The position numbers and the translations under genes are program-made. From the NCBI GenBank assembly GCA_902580265.1, contig CACHJY010000050.1, positions 1 through 5,111 on the forward strand: a stretch of 5,111 bases of DNA. The letters run 5' to 3'. The notes under the pieces were generated by a model that worked only from the letters and a program-made list of their open reading frames with translations, did not search any database and had not been told where the DNA came from. Source of the stretch: an uncultured Alphaproteobacteria bacterium. Its GTDB lineage: Bacteria; Pseudomonadota; Alphaproteobacteria; Rhodobacterales; Rhodobacteraceae. This document shows positions 1 through 5,111 of this stretch, one piece after another; the stretch's first letter is position 1; every line of letters begins with the position of its first letter.

Positions 1-57
1 ACATTTTAAAATCGTTGGTAGGTTTTTGTTAAATTCTTAATAGCGTACAGATATATC

Positions 58-588
58 ATGAAAAAAATCCAAGAAATAGATAATTTTACTTACATCGTTT
101 CATTAGATCAAATAAAGAGAGAAATTGAGTATGAGTTTCACCTTATTTGTTCAAAGGTTGGTCTAAGTGAATTGGTTGATAAGTTAAATGTTTTAGAAGC
201 AAAAAAAGCGGGCATCACTGGAGTATTGAAATTACAAACAGCAAATCAGATATTTTTAAATAGCACGGTCACAGCAAAACTTGTACAACCCTGCTCATTG
301 ACACTTGAGCCAGTCGTGACCAATATATCGAAACAAATTTTAAGAACATTCTCAATAGGATCAAAAAGAAATACGCAAACCAAAAAGAGTGTCTTTGAGC
401 TAACTGAAAAATCCTTTGATAATGATATAATTCTAGATGAAATTAATTTGGGAGAGGTATTAATGGAAACTATAAGCCTGGAAACACCTGATTATCCAAA
501 AAAGTCTGGCGCATCTATAAATATAGCACCAAAAGATAGTATCGATGTTGGTAATCCTTTTTCTATTTTAAGTAAACTTAAAAAGTAA
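58..588 (+). CDS. yceD: DUF177 / YceD family protein
   Basis: 176-residue protein of the DUF177 (YceD) family, whose members are tied to 23S rRNA accumulation and ribosomal protein L32; the exact molecular role is not settled. The hallmark is VQPCSLTLEPV at residues 76-86, the conserved Cys-x-x-Thr-Leu-Glu-Pro core. An acidic stretch, LDEINLGEVLMETISLE (126-142), leads into PDYPKKSGA (144-152), the family's proline/lysine/glycine motif. The C-terminus, NPFSILSKLKK, matches the usual 'PFa-L--LK' ending. Length is normal for the family. The ATG at 58 has no clear Shine-Dalgarno, but the N-terminus aligns with the family start and no better start is visible. It is the first gene of the DUF177-rpmF-plsX cluster, 78 bases before rpmF. 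The family call is firm; the symbol is borrowed from the E. coli homologue. Confidence 0.9.
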   Translation: MKKIQEIDNFTYIVSLDQIKREIEYEFHLICSKVGLSELVDKLNVLEAKKAGITGVLKLQTANQIFLNSTVTAKLVQPCSLTLEPVVTNISKQILRTFSIGSKRNTQTKKSVFELTEKSFDNDIILDEINLGEVLMETISLETPDYPKKSGASINIAPKDSIDVGNPFSILSKLKK

Positions 589-655
589 TTACAACATTTT
601 GCTTGCGCTATGCACAATTTTCCTTATGGTGCAATGGTGGATCCAACAAGACAAT

Positions 656-660
656 GAGGA
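656..660 (+). promoter_or_regulatory. Shine-Dalgarno of rpmF
   Basis: GAGGA lies six bases before the ATG at 667 and fixes the start of L32. Neither yceD nor plsX next to it has a comparable site, consistent with a need for high translation of a ribosomal protein. Confidence 0.7.
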
Positions 661-666
661 ATTCAA

Positions 667-882
667 ATGGCCGTGCCTAAGAGTAAAATTACTAGATCTA
701 AAAGAGGTTTAAGAAGAGCTCACGACAGAATAGTGTCTAGTCAGTATGGAGAATGTAGTAATTGTGGAGAATTGAAGTTATCTCATAACGTATGTGGCGC
801 GTGTGGCTATTATGGTTCAGGAAATAAAAAGAGAAGAGTAATAAATAAATTAGAATCTGAAGTTGGTGATGACGAAGATTGA
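667..882 (+). CDS. rpmF: 50S ribosomal protein L32
   Basis: 71-residue bL32, a structural protein of the large ribosomal subunit. The N-terminus [20 protein letters not shown] is the standard basic L32 start. Four cysteines at residues 30, 33, 43 and 46 (CSNC and CGAC) form the zinc-ribbon of the zinc-binding (C+) form, so this is not the cysteine-free paralogue that some bacteria use under zinc limitation. The tail beyond the ribbon is slightly long and ends in an acidic run (EVGDDED). It is preceded by a good Shine-Dalgarno and sits between DUF177 and plsX, the order common across bacteria. The stop is 35 bases before plsX with no terminator between them, so the two are probably cotranscribed. 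Assignment is secure. Confidence 0.97.
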   Translation: MAVPKSKITRSKRGLRRAHDRIVSSQYGECSNCGELKLSHNVCGACGYYGSGNKKRRVINKLESEVGDDED

Positions 883-917
883 TTTAAATTAGCTCGATTA
901 GGTGTACCTGAAAGCTA

Positions 918-1916
918 ATGAATAAAGACAAAAAAATCACCCTCTCGGTCGACTGCATGGGAGGCGATAACTCCATTGATGATATTCTTGGAGGTGTACA
1001 CCGGTTTTGTTTTGAAAACGATAATGACACCATTCTTTTGCATGGGGACAAAAAAGCCATAAACAAGGCACTTGATAAATACCCCGAGATAAAGCAGATG
1101 TGTAAAATAAGGCACTGTGAGAAAGTAATACAAATGGGAGATAAGCCCTCTCAGTCAATCAGAGGGGGCAAGAACTCAAGCATGTGGAACACAGTAGAAA
1201 GTGTTAAAGCATCTAAAGCAGAGGTCGCGATATCATGCGGTAATACTGGTTCCTTAATGGCCATTTCAACTCTTCTTTTAAGAAAATTACCTGAAGTCAA
1301 AAGACCTGCTATCGCTATCTTTTGGCCATCAATCTCTGAAAAAGGCTTTAATGTCGTTTTAGACGCTGGCGCCGATATCAAGGCACAAGCATCTGATCTG
1401 CTGGCTTACTCCAAATTTGGATCAGATATATTTTCTAAAGTTTTTAAAAAACAGAATGTTAAAGTGGGTTTATTGAATGTAGGTACAGAAATACATAAAG
1501 GGAATGAGCAACTTAGAAGGGCATCAGAAATGTTAACGGACACTTTCAGAGAGGGAGAAATAGAATACATTGGATTTGTGGAGGGTAGTGATTTTTCCTC
1601 CGCTAAAGCTGATGTCATAGTGACAGATGGCTTTAGTGGAAACATTGCTTTAAAAACGGCTGAAGGTACCGCGAATTTGATTAAAAAATTTTTCATAGAT
1701 GAATTCAGCTCATCGGTCTCAGGATTATTGATGGGCCTCCTTATGAAGAGAAAGCTTAGGAGACTCAAAGAAAGAATGGATCCAAGAACTTTAAATGGTG
1801 GGGTCTTTGTTGGATTAAACGGTCTGGTGATAAAATCGCATGGTAGTTCTGACTCTACAAGTTTTTATTCGGCATTAAAGCTTGCGAGGAATATGTGTCA
1901 AACAAAATCGGCCTAG
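918..1916 (+). CDS. plsX: Phosphate acyltransferase PlsX
   Basis: 332-residue PlsX, a peripheral membrane enzyme that converts acyl-ACP and phosphate into acyl-phosphate, the acyl donor for PlsY in phosphatidic acid synthesis. Family motifs appear in order: VDCMGGD (11-17), SCGNTGSLMA (106-115), LDAGAD (148-153), LLNVGTEIHKGNE (185-197), GFVEGSDF (219-226), VIVTDGFSGNIALKTAEG (233-250) and GLNGLVIKSHGSSD (299-312). Length is normal (about 330-350). Two motifs carry cysteine where alanine is usual (DCMGGD for DAMGGD, SCGNTG for SAGNTG). The start at 918 is right for the family; only a poor AGGTG at 900-904 precedes it. The usual downstream partner fabH is missing, and ihfA follows instead after 66 bases. 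Assignment is secure. Confidence 0.97.
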   Translation: MNKDKKITLSVDCMGGDNSIDDILGGVHRFCFENDNDTILLHGDKKAINKALDKYPEIKQMCKIRHCEKVIQMGDKPSQSIRGGKNSSMWNTVESVKASKAEVAISCGNTGSLMAISTLLLRKLPEVKRPAIAIFWPSISEKGFNVVLDAGADIKAQASDLLAYSKFGSDIFSKVFKKQNVKVGLLNVGTEIHKGNEQLRRASEMLTDTFREGEIEYIGFVEGSDFSSAKADVIVTDGFSGNIALKTAEGTANLIKKFFIDEFSSSVSGLLMGLLMKRKLRRLKERMDPRTLNGGVFVGLNGLVIKSHGSSDSTSFYSALKLARNMCQTKSA

Positions 1917-1936
1917 CTTACTGATAAAAACTTAAG

Positions 1937-1966
1937 TTGACATCTCAATAATACTTAAATTAATTT
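1937..1966 (+). promoter_or_regulatory. Possible promoter of ihfA
   Basis: A perfect -35-like TTGACA lies at 1937-1942, within the 66-base plsX-ihfA gap. At the expected distance only weak -10 candidates occur: TTAATT at 1960-1965 (17-base spacer) or TAATTT at 1961-1966 (18-base spacer), each matching three of six consensus bases. Transcription from here would leave a leader of only about 11 bases, cutting into the Shine-Dalgarno region, which argues against it. ihfA may instead be read through from plsX. Low confidence. Confidence 0.25.
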
Positions 1967-1968
1967 GT

Positions 1969-1977
1969 AAGGAGAGG
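1969..1977 (+). promoter_or_regulatory. Shine-Dalgarno of ihfA
   Basis: AAGGAGAGG, the strongest ribosome-binding site in the window, has its GGAG core eight bases before the ATG at 1983. It sets the ihfA start unambiguously and suggests strong independent translation. Confidence 0.8.
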
Positions 1978-1982
1978 TTAAG

Positions 1983-2285
1983 ATGGAACACAAAACGCTA
2001 ACTCGCCTAGATATTAGTGAAGCACTTTATAAGAATGTAGGGCTTTCCAAACATGAATCTGCCCTAATATTAGAAACTGTATTGGAACATATATCTAGTG
2101 CGCTAATAGATGGTAAAAGTGTAAAGCTTTCATCATTTGGCACTTTCACTCCGAGACAAAAACGAGAAAGGGTTGGCAGAAACCCAAAGACAGGAGTGAC
2201 AGCTACGATAAATGCTAGGCGCGTCATAAGTTTCAAACCGTCAAAATTGATGAAAGAGCGCATTAACAAGTCTGAGAAAAATTGA
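1983..2285 (+). CDS. ihfA: Integration host factor subunit alpha
   Basis: 100-residue member of the HU/IHF DNA-bending family, acting as a heterodimer with IhfB to fold the nucleoid and shape promoter and replication complexes. The TLTR-DISEAL start (5-15), VKLSSFGTF (47-55), and the beta-arm GRNPKTG (65-71) with the DNA-intercalating proline at 68, followed by RRVISFKPSKLMKERI, are typical of IHF alpha; HU proteins are nearer 90 residues and lack this N-terminal pattern. In Alphaproteobacteria ihfA normally follows plsX-fabH and precedes a MerR-type regulator. That order is kept here except for the absent fabH. Its TGA stop overlaps the TTG start of the next gene. The alpha rather than beta assignment rests on sequence and neighbours together. 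Confidence 0.93.
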   Translation: MEHKTLTRLDISEALYKNVGLSKHESALILETVLEHISSALIDGKSVKLSSFGTFTPRQKRERVGRNPKTGVTATINARRVISFKPSKLMKERINKSEKN

Positions 2286-2749
2286 ACACAAAATTTGATA
2301 TTCAAAAAGCACCCAGAGCTTTTCGTACTATCTCCGAGGTTGCAAGCGAATTAGATTTACAACCATATGTAATTCGTTTCTGGGAAAGTCAGTTTAAACA
2401 AATAAAACCGATGAGAAAGAAAGGAGGGCGCCGGTATTATAGACCACGGGACATTGACTTTCTTAGAGGTCTTAAAGCTCTACTACACGGAGAAAATCTT
2501 ACCATAAAGAAAGTTAAAGAGACTATTATAAAAAAGGGTAAAGAATTTATAGTTGCTTGGCCAATTGAGAAAATAGTTGAACCCTCCATCATTGAAAAAA
2601 TAAAGGTGCAGATTAAGTTCAGTCATGCTGAAAAGCAAACTTTACATATTAAAACGCTCATCAACGCAAAGGAAAAGTATCAGATTAATGCACTAGTAGA
2701 ATCTTTAAATAAGTTAAGAGAACAAATGCTTGCAAGAACAAATATTTGA
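2282..2749 (+). CDS. MerR family transcriptional regulator
   Basis: 155-residue DNA-binding regulator. Residues 16-85 form a MerR-type winged helix-turn-helix: TISEVASELDLQPYVIRFWE (16-35), then IKPMRKKGGRRYYRPRDIDF (41-60) and LRGLKALLHGENLTIKKVKE (61-80). The remaining 70 residues are lysine-rich and probably helical (NALVESLNKLREQM, 136-149). There is no cysteine anywhere in the protein, so it is not a metal sensor of the classical type, and no known ligand domain can be recognised. The proposed start is TTG at 2282, overlapping the ihfA TGA (TTGA), with no strong Shine-Dalgarno, so translation probably depends on coupling to ihfA. The first in-frame ATG lies well inside the domain and would be too late. 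Homologues sit after ihfA in many Alphaproteobacteria, but their target is not known to me. Confidence 0.88.
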   Translation: MNTKFDIQKAPRAFRTISEVASELDLQPYVIRFWESQFKQIKPMRKKGGRRYYRPRDIDFLRGLKALLHGENLTIKKVKETIIKKGKEFIVAWPIEKIVEPSIIEKIKVQIKFSHAEKQTLHIKTLINAKEKYQINALVESLNKLREQMLARTNI

Positions 2750-2756
2750 TTAATAG

Positions 2757-2833
2757 CGGGCTATGGCGCAGTCTGGTAGCGCGTTCGTCTGGGGGACGAA
2801 AGGTCGTGAGTTCGAATCTCGCTAGCCCGACCA
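2757..2833 (+). tRNA. tRNA-Pro (anticodon GGG)
   Basis: A complete 77-base cloverleaf. The acceptor stem pairs CGGGCTA (2757-2763) with TAGCCCG (2823-2829), followed by A73 and an encoded CCA (2831-2833). The D stem is GCGC/GCGC (2766-2769, 2779-2782). The anticodon stem is TTCGT/ACGAA with loop CTGGGGG and anticodon GGG at 2791-2793, which reads proline CCC and CCU. The T stem is GTGAG/CTCGC around TTCGAAT. C1-G72 with A73 and G37 are normal for bacterial tRNA-Pro. The gene begins seven bases after the MerR stop and ends five bases before the first possible dcd start, so it is probably cut out of a longer transcript. Confidence 0.97.
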
Positions 2834-2838
2834 AAAAA

Positions 2839-2964
2839 ATGAGTAAAACAATGCTTTTCAAACGAAAAGGTGCACTTGCTGCTCAGCAGATAATAGCCTT
2901 ACACGAGAGATCTTGTATAAAGTGTGAACAACCTTTAACCAAAAAACCAAATCCAACCAGCTAG
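2839..2964 (+). pseudogene. dcd: N-terminal part of dCTP deaminase, out of frame with the rest
   Basis: A 41-codon frame from ATG 2839 to TAG 2964. Its residues GALAAQQIIALHERS (11-25) resemble the N-terminus of the long alphaproteobacterial dCTP deaminase (pattern G-L---I--L). The next frame, open from 2939, reads PKNQIQPASMDLRL, the conserved block that should follow directly. Dropping one A from the A6 run at 2941-2946 gives ...EQPLTKNQIQPASMDLRL... and a single protein of about 368 residues, the expected family size. It is therefore best read as the first exon-like fragment of a frame-broken dcd, not a separate small protein, although its CIKC pair superficially suggests one. No Shine-Dalgarno precedes ATG 2839; ATG 2851 is an alternative start. 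The longer in-frame reading back to 2746 crosses the tRNA and is not real. Confidence 0.8.
2939..2961 (+). other. Frame-break interval in dcd (A6 run)
   Basis: The first frame stays open until TAG at 2962-2964 and the second opens only after TAA at 2936-2938, so the change of frame must lie between 2939 and 2961. The A6 run at 2941-2946 is the obvious site: five A's would give one continuous gene. The heptamer AAAAAAC here resembles a -1 slippery site, but the shift needed is +1 (or -2), so that mechanism does not fit. Confidence 0.75.
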
Positions 2965-2965
2965 T

Positions 2966-3946
2966 ATGGATTTACGCTTATCTAAAAAATGCTGGGAAGT
3001 GGAAGCTTCTTTTTTACCTGGAAACAATACAACTGTTAGACAAAAGCTATCTAAATTACAAAAAAGGGAAATAGATATTAGTACTTTTAAGACCCTGACA
3101 AGGGGTAAAATTTATATAATACAAATACAAGAAGAATTAAGTTTACCAAATAATATTTCGGCAGTAGCCAATGCCAAAAGTTCAACAGGAAGATTGGACA
3201 TATTAACAAGATTGGTCTCAGATAACTCTAGTAGTTTTGATCACATCAGAAAAGGTTATAAAGGCAAAGTTTATGTTGAGATAGCTCCTATATCTTTTTC
3301 CATAATTATCAAAGAAGGGATAACATTAAACCAACTTCGGTTCCATAATGTGCAAAACATTATGACTGACCGACAACTAGAAAAGCTAAATACTAGATTC
3401 AACATCGTAGAGAATTCAACGCAAATAGACAATGGCATTACAATCTCTGTAAACTTAAAAAGCAAAGGAAATGAACCAATTGGGTTCAAGGCCAAAGAAA
3501 ATTGCCCTGCAATTAATTTAAGTAAGCTTAATTTTTATAAAGCAGAGACTTTTTGGGAAAAGCTGCTCTCAAAAAAGGGGTGTATTACTTTAACTCCTGG
3601 AGCGTTCTATATTTTAAGAAGTAAAGAGTATATTACTATCCCACCTCAAACTGCAGCTGAGATGGTTCCTTATGAAGTTAAGATGGGGGAGTTTCGCGTA
3701 CATTATGCAGGATTTTTTGACCCTGGTTTTGGTTTTATAAAGAATATTAAGGAAAAACGCTCAAAGGCTGTACTTGAAATTAGATGTCATGAAACTCCCT
3801 TTATACTTCAAGATAGTCAGATTATTGGCAAGCTAATCTATGAGACGCTATCCAGTATACCATATACTACGTACGGAGAAATCATTGGGTCAAATTATCA
3901 GGGACAAACACTTAAGCTATCAAAGCATTTTGAAAGTTGGCAGTAA
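2966..3946 (+). CDS. dcd: 2'-deoxycytidine 5'-triphosphate deaminase, main part
   Basis: 326 residues of the two-domain dCTP deaminase family, which turns dCTP into dUTP and ammonia to feed dTMP synthesis. The first dUTPase-like fold holds DLRL (2-5), SFLPG (15-19), the substrate motif AKSSTGRLD (70-78) and the presumed catalytic Glu at 105 in YVEIAPISF, then LNQLRF (121-126). The second fold repeats the pattern: AEMVPYEVKMGEFRVHYAGF (231-250), FDPGFGF (251-257), AVLEIRCHETPF (268-279) and IGKLIYE (287-293). It keeps a matching Glu (271) but lacks SSTGR, so it is probably structural. The C-terminus GSNYQGQTLKLSKHF is full. The ATG at 2966 falls inside the conserved block, replacing the family's usual Leu; about 42 residues of the true N-terminus lie upstream in another frame. 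It has no Shine-Dalgarno. It ends one base from scpB, tail to tail. Confidence 0.88.
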   Translation: MDLRLSKKCWEVEASFLPGNNTTVRQKLSKLQKREIDISTFKTLTRGKIYIIQIQEELSLPNNISAVANAKSSTGRLDILTRLVSDNSSSFDHIRKGYKGKVYVEIAPISFSIIIKEGITLNQLRFHNVQNIMTDRQLEKLNTRFNIVENSTQIDNGITISVNLKSKGNEPIGFKAKENCPAINLSKLNFYKAETFWEKLLSKKGCITLTPGAFYILRSKEYITIPPQTAAEMVPYEVKMGEFRVHYAGFFDPGFGFIKNIKEKRSKAVLEIRCHETPFILQDSQIIGKLIYETLSSIPYTTYGEIIGSNYQGQTLKLSKHFESWQ

Positions 3947-3947
3947 C

Positions 3948-4499
3948 CTACTCCCGATTTAATTTTTTTACGGATATCCCAAGTTCTTTTAGTTCTTTAA
4001 TACCTGGAAGATCCTTCGCACTACTCAAGTCAAAATAATCAAGAAACTTGTCAGTTATTTGGAATGTTACAGGACGACCTGGGCTAGATTTCCGTCTACC
4101 AAACTTTATCCATTCCAAATCCATCAATAGATCAATAGTGCCAGACCCTACACTTACCCCCCTTATCTCTTCTATTTCTAACTTAGTAACTGGTTGATGA
4201 TATGCGATGATAGCTAAAGTTTCTCTTGCAGCTCTTGATAAGTTCTTTTTGGTTACCTTCTTTGTAACAAATAGATGATCTAAATCTCCTGCAGTTCTTA
4301 GAACAATTGAATTGCCTACGCGTTTTAAGTTAACTCCCCTTGTTTCATAATGTTTTTGTAGTGTTTCTATTACCGATTCAATATCTATATTTTGAGGCAA
4401 ATTTTTCTTTAAATCTTTAACAGAAATAGGCTCGGAAGAAGTAAATAGTAATGCTTCAATAACTCTCTCAGCATTTTTTATGCTTAAAGAAAACTCCAC
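3948..4499 (-). CDS. scpB: Segregation and condensation protein B
   Basis: 183-residue ScpB, a winged-helix protein that dimerises on the ScpA kleisin and completes the SMC-ScpAB complex that organises and segregates the chromosome. RVIEALLFTSSEPIS (12-26) opens the first winged helix. The signature SRAARETLAIIAYHQPVTKLEIEEIRGVS (88-116) lies in the second, followed by SPGRPVTF (139-146), FLDYFDL (152-158) and DLPGIKEL (163-170). Length suits the family's shorter members. The start is GTG, sharing its first G with the scpA stop (TAGTG), so translation is coupled to scpA. In many Alphaproteobacteria scpB is followed by tatA; here it ends one base from the oppositely oriented dcd. Assignment is secure. 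Confidence 0.96.
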   Translation of the reverse strand: MEFSLSIKNAERVIEALLFTSSEPISVKDLKKNLPQNIDIESVIETLQKHYETRGVNLKRVGNSIVLRTAGDLDHLFVTKKVTKKNLSRAARETLAIIAYHQPVTKLEIEEIRGVSVGSGTIDLLMDLEWIKFGRRKSSPGRPVTFQITDKFLDYFDLSSAKDLPGIKELKELGISVKKLNRE

Positions 4500-5111
4500 T
4501 AAACTTTATTCCCATTACTGACCTTAGTTAACTCTAACTTAGAAAAAAAATTTACTTGCTTCATTTGAATTTTCCCCGATCTTGTATATTCGAGAAGTCC
4601 ACAGAAAATAGATGCTACACAACGCTTTGCACCAATCCCTGATAGAGCATGAATTTCCTTAACCAAATTCTGAAAACTTATTAATGATTTCGACCCTTTT
4701 AACTTTTTCTCAATAAAAATGATTGCTTTGTCTAAAAATAAATATTCTTCTTTCGAGTTGAACGGAACTTCATAATTCTTCTTGTCTACAATCTTCAAAT
4801 AGGCCTTCAATATATCTACGAGTTGAACTTTTAAATAATCTTCTTTGATCACCATTTCATCTCTATTGATATCACTTGGGAAAAATTCTTGCAAAAGCTG
4901 AGGTCTATCAAATAGCCATGTGGCCTTTTCTCTTATTTTGGCTAATCTTTGAAGTCTAAGCGCTAATAATTCATTAATCTTATCTGCATCATCCTCTCTA
5001 AGTCCCTCCTCAGGAATGATTAATTGACTTTTCAATAACGTAAGCCAAGAGGCCATCACTAGATAATCTCCGGCAAATTCTAATTTAAACTTATATCTTT
5101 GATCTCTAAGA
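4499..5111 (-). CDS. scpA: Segregation and condensation protein A (5' end outside the window)
   Basis: About 203 visible residues of ScpA, the kleisin that bridges the SMC dimer and carries ScpB. The frame is open to the right edge and reads LRDQRYKFKLEFAGDYLV before MASWLTLLKSQLIIP, the most conserved part of the family (DYLVMA-WL--LKS-LL-P). The GTG at 5059-5057 that an ORF finder picks is therefore internal, not the start. By comparison with full-length family members (about 250 residues or more), some 50-60 N-terminal residues, including the start of the SMC-neck-binding helix, are missing. The middle is charged and helical. LVKEIHALSGIGAKRCVASIFCGLLEYTRSGKIQMKQ near the end is the C-terminal winged helix that contacts the SMC head. 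The stop overlaps the scpB start by one base. Confidence 0.93.
   Translation of the reverse strand, partial: LRDQRYKFKLEFAGDYLVMASWLTLLKSQLIIPEEGLREDDADKINELLALRLQRLAKIREKATWLFDRPQLLQEFFPSDINRDEMVIKEDYLKVQLVDILKAYLKIVDKKNYEVPFNSKEEYLFLDKAIIFIEKKLKGSKSLISFQNLVKEIHALSGIGAKRCVASIFCGLLEYTRSGKIQMKQVNFFSKLELTKVSNGNKV

Noticed and set aside
1..57. A promoter, or the start of a divergent gene (minus-strand ATG at 4-2), left of yceD
   Set aside because: The -35/-10-like matches are weak and the divergent ATG has no Shine-Dalgarno and only one codon inside the window, so nothing can be supported.
884..1768. Several minus-strand ORFs of 60-120 codons opposite plsX
   Set aside because: They lie entirely or largely within plsX, show no recognisable motif and mirror its codons. 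They are shadows.
2027..2305. Minus-strand 92-codon ORF over ihfA
   Set aside because: Fully antisense to a well-conserved ihfA and without recognisable features.
2757..2833. tRNA-Pro as an integration site for a mobile element
   Set aside because: There is no integrase and no repeat of the tRNA 3' end in the window, and the neighbouring genes are housekeeping.
2941..2947. AAAAAAC as a programmed -1 frameshift site for dcd
   Set aside because: The heptamer fits the -1 pattern only when read in the downstream frame. Joining the dcd halves needs a +1 or -2 change, and no stimulatory structure is evident.
2746..2964. A 72-codon plus-strand ORF starting with TTG just upstream of the tRNA
   Set aside because: Its first 30 codons run straight through the tRNA-Pro gene. 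Only the part from 2839 is meaningful, and that is the N-terminal piece of dcd.
3271..3495. Minus-strand 74-codon ORF inside dcd
   Set aside because: Antisense to the conserved first domain of dcd, with no motif or ribosome-binding site.

Overview
The window looks like a piece of an AT-rich, tightly packed alphaproteobacterial chromosome. This rests on protein resemblance recalled from memory, not on a search. The signs are the order DUF177 - rpmF - plsX - ihfA - MerR regulator - tRNA-Pro, an IHF alpha subunit rather than a generic HU, the long two-domain form of dCTP deaminase, and scpA-scpB. The genus cannot be fixed from this sequence. No mobile element, CRISPR array, toxin-antitoxin pair or defence gene is visible, and no gap between genes exceeds about 80 bases.

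Left part, plus strand (58-1916): a DUF177/YceD protein that usually travels with 23S rRNA and L32 functions, then rpmF (ribosomal protein L32), then plsX (phosphate acyltransferase, first step of phospholipid synthesis from acyl-ACP). This is the classic ribosome/lipid cluster, but fabH, normally next to plsX, is absent.

Middle, plus strand (1983-2833): ihfA, with a strong Shine-Dalgarno and a consensus -35-like TTGACA upstream. A MerR-type regulator follows, its TTG start overlapping the ihfA stop. A complete tRNA-Pro(GGG) with encoded CCA begins 7 bases after the regulator's stop.

Right part: dcd, the two-domain dCTP deaminase, lies on the plus strand immediately after the tRNA. As given, dcd is split over two reading frames. 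The first part (2839-2964) holds the N-terminus and ends at a stop. The main part (2966-3946) begins inside the conserved NQIQPASMDLRL block. Removing one A from the A6 run at 2941-2946 would restore a continuous protein of about 368 residues. dcd then meets scpB tail to tail with one base between stop codons. scpB and scpA, which encode the non-SMC subunits of the chromosome-condensing SMC complex, are on the minus strand, overlap by one base, and scpA runs off the right edge.

I found no convincing undescribed system. The best leads are the dcd frame break, the missing fabH, and the departure from the usual scpB-tatABC order.
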